Positions 61,190 to 64,000 of a DNA stretch of 64,000 nt are shown piece by piece. A model generated the notes under the pieces. It was not told the origin of the DNA and did not search any database. It saw nothing but the letters and a program-made list of their open reading frames with translations. Source of the DNA: Yoonia tamlensis (GTDB taxonomy: Bacteria > Pseudomonadota > Alphaproteobacteria > Rhodobacterales > Rhodobacteraceae); assembly GCF_900115105.1 (NCBI RefSeq), contig NZ_FOYP01000001.1, positions 1,452,097 through 1,516,096 of the forward strand. The letters run 5' to 3'. Both the position numbers and the translations under genes were made by a program. Each line of letters opens with the position of its first letter. Positions within the stretch are counted from its first letter, which is position 1.

Positions 61190-62311
61190 ATGCAAGATAG
61201 CCAGATGGACAACGCTCCTTTGCCGGCTACCAATGCATCTAATGTGCTGTCGGTCGACGCCATGGGCGGAGATAAAGGGCCTGCAACAGTTGTTGCGGGC
61301 CTTTCCAAGTTTCTGGGCAAGAATCCCGATGCGCAGGTCATACTGCATGGCCCGGAATCAGAACTGGCCCCGCTGCTTGCCAAACATAAGATCACCGGTC
61401 GTGTCGCTATTCATGACGCCGCCGAAGTGGTCAAAATGACCGACAAGCCCAAGGATGCGTTCCGTAAGGGTGCCGCCACGTCGATGTGGTCGGCGATTGC
61501 GGCTGTGCGTTCTGGTGATGCGTCTGTCTGTGTCAGCTGCGGCAACACAGGCGCGTTGATGTTGATGTCAACAATCCGGTTGCGCAAGACCGACGGGGTG
61601 AACCGCCCCGCCATTGCCTGCCTTTGGCCGTCACGTAACCCTGCGGGGTTCAATGTGATGCTGGATGCGGGTGCCGATATCAGCGCCGATCAGGATGATC
61701 TTTTGACCTATGCGCTGATGGGGGCGTCTTATGCGCGCAACGGGCTCGACATCGCGCGCCCGCGCGTCGGGCTTTTGAATGTCGGGACCGAAGACCACAA
61801 AGGCCGCGCCGAACTGAAGGTCGCGCATGAAATGATTGCAGCGGCGGCGGATGCCGGCGGGTTCGACTATATCGGCTTTGTCGAAGGTGGCGATCTGCCA
61901 ACCGATAAGGTCGACGTTATTGTCACCGATGGGTTTACTGGCAATGTCGCTCTCAAAACCGGTGAAGGCACGGCATCGCTGATTGGTGATCTGCTGCGCG
62001 AAAGCCTGCTCAAGACACCGCTTTCGATGCTTGGCGCGTTGCTAGCGCGCGGGTCTCTCAAGCGCTTGCAAAAACGCATTGATCCGCGCCGTGTCAACGG
62101 CGGCGTGTTTTTGGGTCTGAACCAAACCGTGATCAAAAGCCACGGTTCATCCGATGCAACCGGTGTCGCGGCCGCGCTGCATCTTGCTTACCGCTTGGCG
62201 CAAAACGGTTTTTCGGAAAAATTGGCGGCGCGGGTTGCATCTGTCGCGGCTCTTGCCCAAGATGTCCCACATGACGCTGGCACCGACAAACCAGGCACCA
62301 AAACAGGTTAA
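61190..62311 (+). CDS. plsX: Phosphate acyltransferase PlsX
   Basis: Makes acyl-phosphate from acyl-ACP for phospholipid synthesis. 373 residues with LSVDAMGGDKGPATVVAG near the start and NVGTEDHKGRAE and VDVIVTDGFTGNVALKT later. ATG at 61190 follows AGG with good spacing; a second ATG at 61205 is possible. Peripheral membrane enzyme, partner of PlsY. Confidence 0.95.
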   Translation: MQDSQMDNAPLPATNASNVLSVDAMGGDKGPATVVAGLSKFLGKNPDAQVILHGPESELAPLLAKHKITGRVAIHDAAEVVKMTDKPKDAFRKGAATSMWSAIAAVRSGDASVCVSCGNTGALMLMSTIRLRKTDGVNRPAIACLWPSRNPAGFNVMLDAGADISADQDDLLTYALMGASYARNGLDIARPRVGLLNVGTEDHKGRAELKVAHEMIAAAADAGGFDYIGFVEGGDLPTDKVDVIVTDGFTGNVALKTGEGTASLIGDLLRESLLKTPLSMLGALLARGSLKRLQKRIDPRRVNGGVFLGLNQTVIKSHGSSDATGVAAALHLAYRLAQNGFSEKLAARVASVAALAQDVPHDAGTDKPGTKTG

Positions 62312-62316
62312 TACGT

Positions 62317-63288
62317 ATGACACGCCGCGCTGTTGTTAAGGGAATCGGACACTATCTTCCCGAACGCGTTGTCCCGAACGCCGAATTCGAAAAGACCCTT
62401 GAAACATCCAGTGAATGGATTATCGCGCGCTCGGGGATCGAGCGCCGCCATTTTGCCGCGACGGGTGAAACCACTTCCCAGCTTGCCACCCATGCCGCCA
62501 AAGCCGCGCTCGCGATGGCGCAGATGGATGCCGACGATATCGACGCAATCATTGTTGCGACCTCGACCGCTGACAACACCTTCCCTTCTGCGGCGACCAT
62601 GGTGCAGGCCGCACTTGGCAATACTTCCGGCTTTGCCTTTGATATACAGGCCGTTTGCGCCGGATTCGTCTATGCGCTGAGCAATGCAAATGCGCTGATC
62701 CTGTCAGGTCAGGCAGAGCGGGTTTTGGTCATTGGTGCCGAAACATTCAGCCGGATCATGGATTGGACCGACCGGTCTACCTGTGTGCTGTTCGGTGATG
62801 GTGCGGGCGCGCTGATTCTTGAAGCGCAAGAAGGCACAGGCGACACTAGCGACCGCGGGATTCTGGCGACTGATCTGAATTCCGATGGCCGCTACAAAGA
62901 CCTGCTTTATGTTGATGGCGGGGTGGCCACGCAAAATACCGGCGTGCTGCGCATGGAAGGCAAAGAAGTCTTTCGCCACGCCGTCGAAAAGCTGGCGCAA
63001 ACAGCCGATACAGCACTCGAAAAGGTCGGGCTGACAGCGGATGACGTCGATTGGGTTGTGCCGCATCAGGCCAATATCCGGATCATCCAGTCGACGGCCA
63101 AAAAGCTCGGCGTTGAAATGGACCGCGTGATCGTCACGGTTCAGGACCACGGCAATACCTCTGCGGCATCGATTCCTCTGGCGCTCTCGGTTGGGGTCGC
63201 GCAGGGCAAGATCACGCCTGGCGACCTTGTCGTGACCGAAGCCATCGGCGGCGGGCTCGCTTGGGGTGCGGTTGTACTGCGCTGGTAG
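62317..63288 (+). CDS. fabH: Beta-ketoacyl-ACP synthase III FabH
   Basis: Starts fatty acid synthesis by condensing acetyl-CoA with malonyl-ACP. 323 residues; triad Cys114 (QAVCAGF), His250 (PHQANIR), Asn280 (HGNTSAA). Five bases after plsX, same operon. Confidence 0.97.
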   Translation: MTRRAVVKGIGHYLPERVVPNAEFEKTLETSSEWIIARSGIERRHFAATGETTSQLATHAAKAALAMAQMDADDIDAIIVATSTADNTFPSAATMVQAALGNTSGFAFDIQAVCAGFVYALSNANALILSGQAERVLVIGAETFSRIMDWTDRSTCVLFGDGAGALILEAQEGTGDTSDRGILATDLNSDGRYKDLLYVDGGVATQNTGVLRMEGKEVFRHAVEKLAQTADTALEKVGLTADDVDWVVPHQANIRIIQSTAKKLGVEMDRVIVTVQDHGNTSAASIPLALSVGVAQGKITPGDLVVTEAIGGGLAWGAVVLRW

Positions 63289-63385
63289 CCGCAAATGACC
63301 GTGTTAAAGCGACTTGCCAAGCCCTTGTTATTGACTCTGAATTTCCTGCGCGCCTATGCTGGGCAAAATAGGTAGGGGAAGAGTA

Positions 63386-63688
63386 ATGGTCGACAAAACA
63401 TTAACACGTATGGATCTTGCGGACGCTGTCCATTCACAAGTGGGCCTTTCGCGCAATGACAGTGCCGATTTGGTCGAAAGCGTGCTGACCCATGTGTCGG
63501 ATTCTTTGGTCGCTGGCGAATCCGTGAAGATCTCGTCTTTCGGGACATTCTCGGTCCGTGAAAAGGCCGCCCGCGTCGGCCGTAACCCCAAGACCGGTGA
63601 AGAAGTGCCTATTCACCCGCGCCGTGTCCTGACATTCCGCCCCTCGCATCTGATGAAAGATCGCGTAGCCGCAGGAAACAAGTCCTAG
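63386..63688 (+). CDS. ihfA: Integration host factor alpha subunit
   Basis: 100 residues, HU/IHF fold; [20 protein letters not shown], and the DNA-bending arm [20 protein letters not shown] with the intercalating Pro. ATG at 63386 behind GGGGAAGAG. Follows fabH as usual in Rhodobacterales. Confidence 0.96.
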   Translation: MVDKTLTRMDLADAVHSQVGLSRNDSADLVESVLTHVSDSLVAGESVKISSFGTFSVREKAARVGRNPKTGEEVPIHPRRVLTFRPSHLMKDRVAAGNKS

Positions 63689-63692
63689 CACT

Positions 63693-64000
63693 ATGGCCAA
63701 AGCCAAAGACGCATTTCGAACGATCAGCGAAGTCGCTGAATGGCTTGATACGCCCACCCATGTCTTGCGATTCTGGGAAACGAAATTTTCCCAGATCAAA
63801 CCCGTCAAAGGTGCGGGCAGCCGCCGCTATTACCGGCCGGCCGATATGGAATTGCTTGCCGGCATCAAACAGCTATTGCACGAAGACGGGCTGACCATCA
63901 AAGGCGCACAAAAAATGCTGCGCGAACATGGCGTGAAACATGTGGCCAGCTTGGGCAAATCGCTGGTCCCTGCCGCCAATTCGCCCGCGCCGCCATCTGC
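63693..64000 (+). CDS. MerR family regulator (3' end outside window)
   Basis: The first 102 codons are visible. N-terminal MerR winged helix: [20 protein letters not shown], then [20 protein letters not shown] and [20 protein letters not shown]. The W-E-T-K-F-x-x-I-K-P pattern is the subfamily that follows ihfA in alphaproteobacteria; effector unknown. Starts four bases after the ihfA stop. Confidence 0.9.
   Translation, partial: MAKAKDAFRTISEVAEWLDTPTHVLRFWETKFSQIKPVKGAGSRRYYRPADMELLAGIKQLLHEDGLTIKGAQKMLREHGVKHVASLGKSLVPAANSPAPPS

Overview
The window is a stretch of chromosome from an alphaproteobacterium of the Rhodobacteraceae (Roseobacter group). The evidence is moderately high GC, the gene order iscR-nifS-sufB-sufC-sufD-(two membrane genes)-sufS, the order bamE | yceD-rpmF-plsX-fabH-ihfA-merR, the order lptF-lptG-lptD-surA-pdxA-rsmA, a DUF4167 protein, a DUF1499 protein and a RibN-type transporter behind an FMN riboswitch. 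A genus cannot be named from the sequence alone.

Bases 1-15748 are one end of a temperate, HK97-type tailed prophage. It sits against the 3' end of a tRNA-Arg(CCG) gene (15749-15825, minus strand), which probably supplies the attachment site. Read leftwards from the immunity region, the minus-strand genes are a Cro-like regulator, a second HTH protein, an HD-domain phosphohydrolase, two proteins built from NUMOD1-like DNA-binding repeats, a winged-helix replication protein that carries an iteron array inside its coding sequence, two unknown early proteins, and then the packaging and head block (HNH, TerS, TerL, portal, ClpP-like protease, major capsid). Tail genes must lie beyond the left edge. 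On the plus strand a short repressor is followed by an operon of small overlapping genes, an HNH protein, an excisionase-like HTH and a tyrosine integrase. Five copies of a TGGAA-N5-TTCCA dyad flank the repressor and probably are its operators.

Bases 15897-24126 (minus) are the Fe-S assembly operon: iscR, a NifS/IscS-like desulfurase, sufB, a membrane protein, sufC, sufD, two YIP1-like membrane proteins and sufS. An Irr-type ICE-box dyad lies ahead of iscR, and this IscR has none of the usual cluster-binding cysteines. Bases 24291-37389 hold mostly plus-strand housekeeping and accessory genes: a hydrolase, a YfbR-like HD protein, a DbpA-type RNA helicase with a repetitive tail, a TfoX-C protein, an outer-membrane protein, ndk, a periplasmic phytase/esterase-like protein, an ABC-F protein, marC and a retropepsin-like protease followed by a tiny lipoprotein.

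Bases 37386-53186 hold holC, pepA, the lipopolysaccharide transport genes lptF, lptG and lptD, surA, pdxA, rsmA, prmC-prfA, agmatinase, an M20 amidohydrolase and mazG. Bases 53256-64000 hold an orphan iron-binding protein, a methyltransferase, a second ABC-F protein, olsB, msrB, ribN under an FMN riboswitch, bamE, and the yceD-rpmF-plsX-fabH-ihfA-merR run, which is cut by the right edge.

The signals most worth following are the tandem 23-bp iterons inside the phage replication gene and their in-frame copy in the next gene, the nuclease-free NUMOD1-repeat proteins beside them, a composite intergenic hairpin/palindrome element found four times just ahead of host genes, and the cysteine-less IscR.
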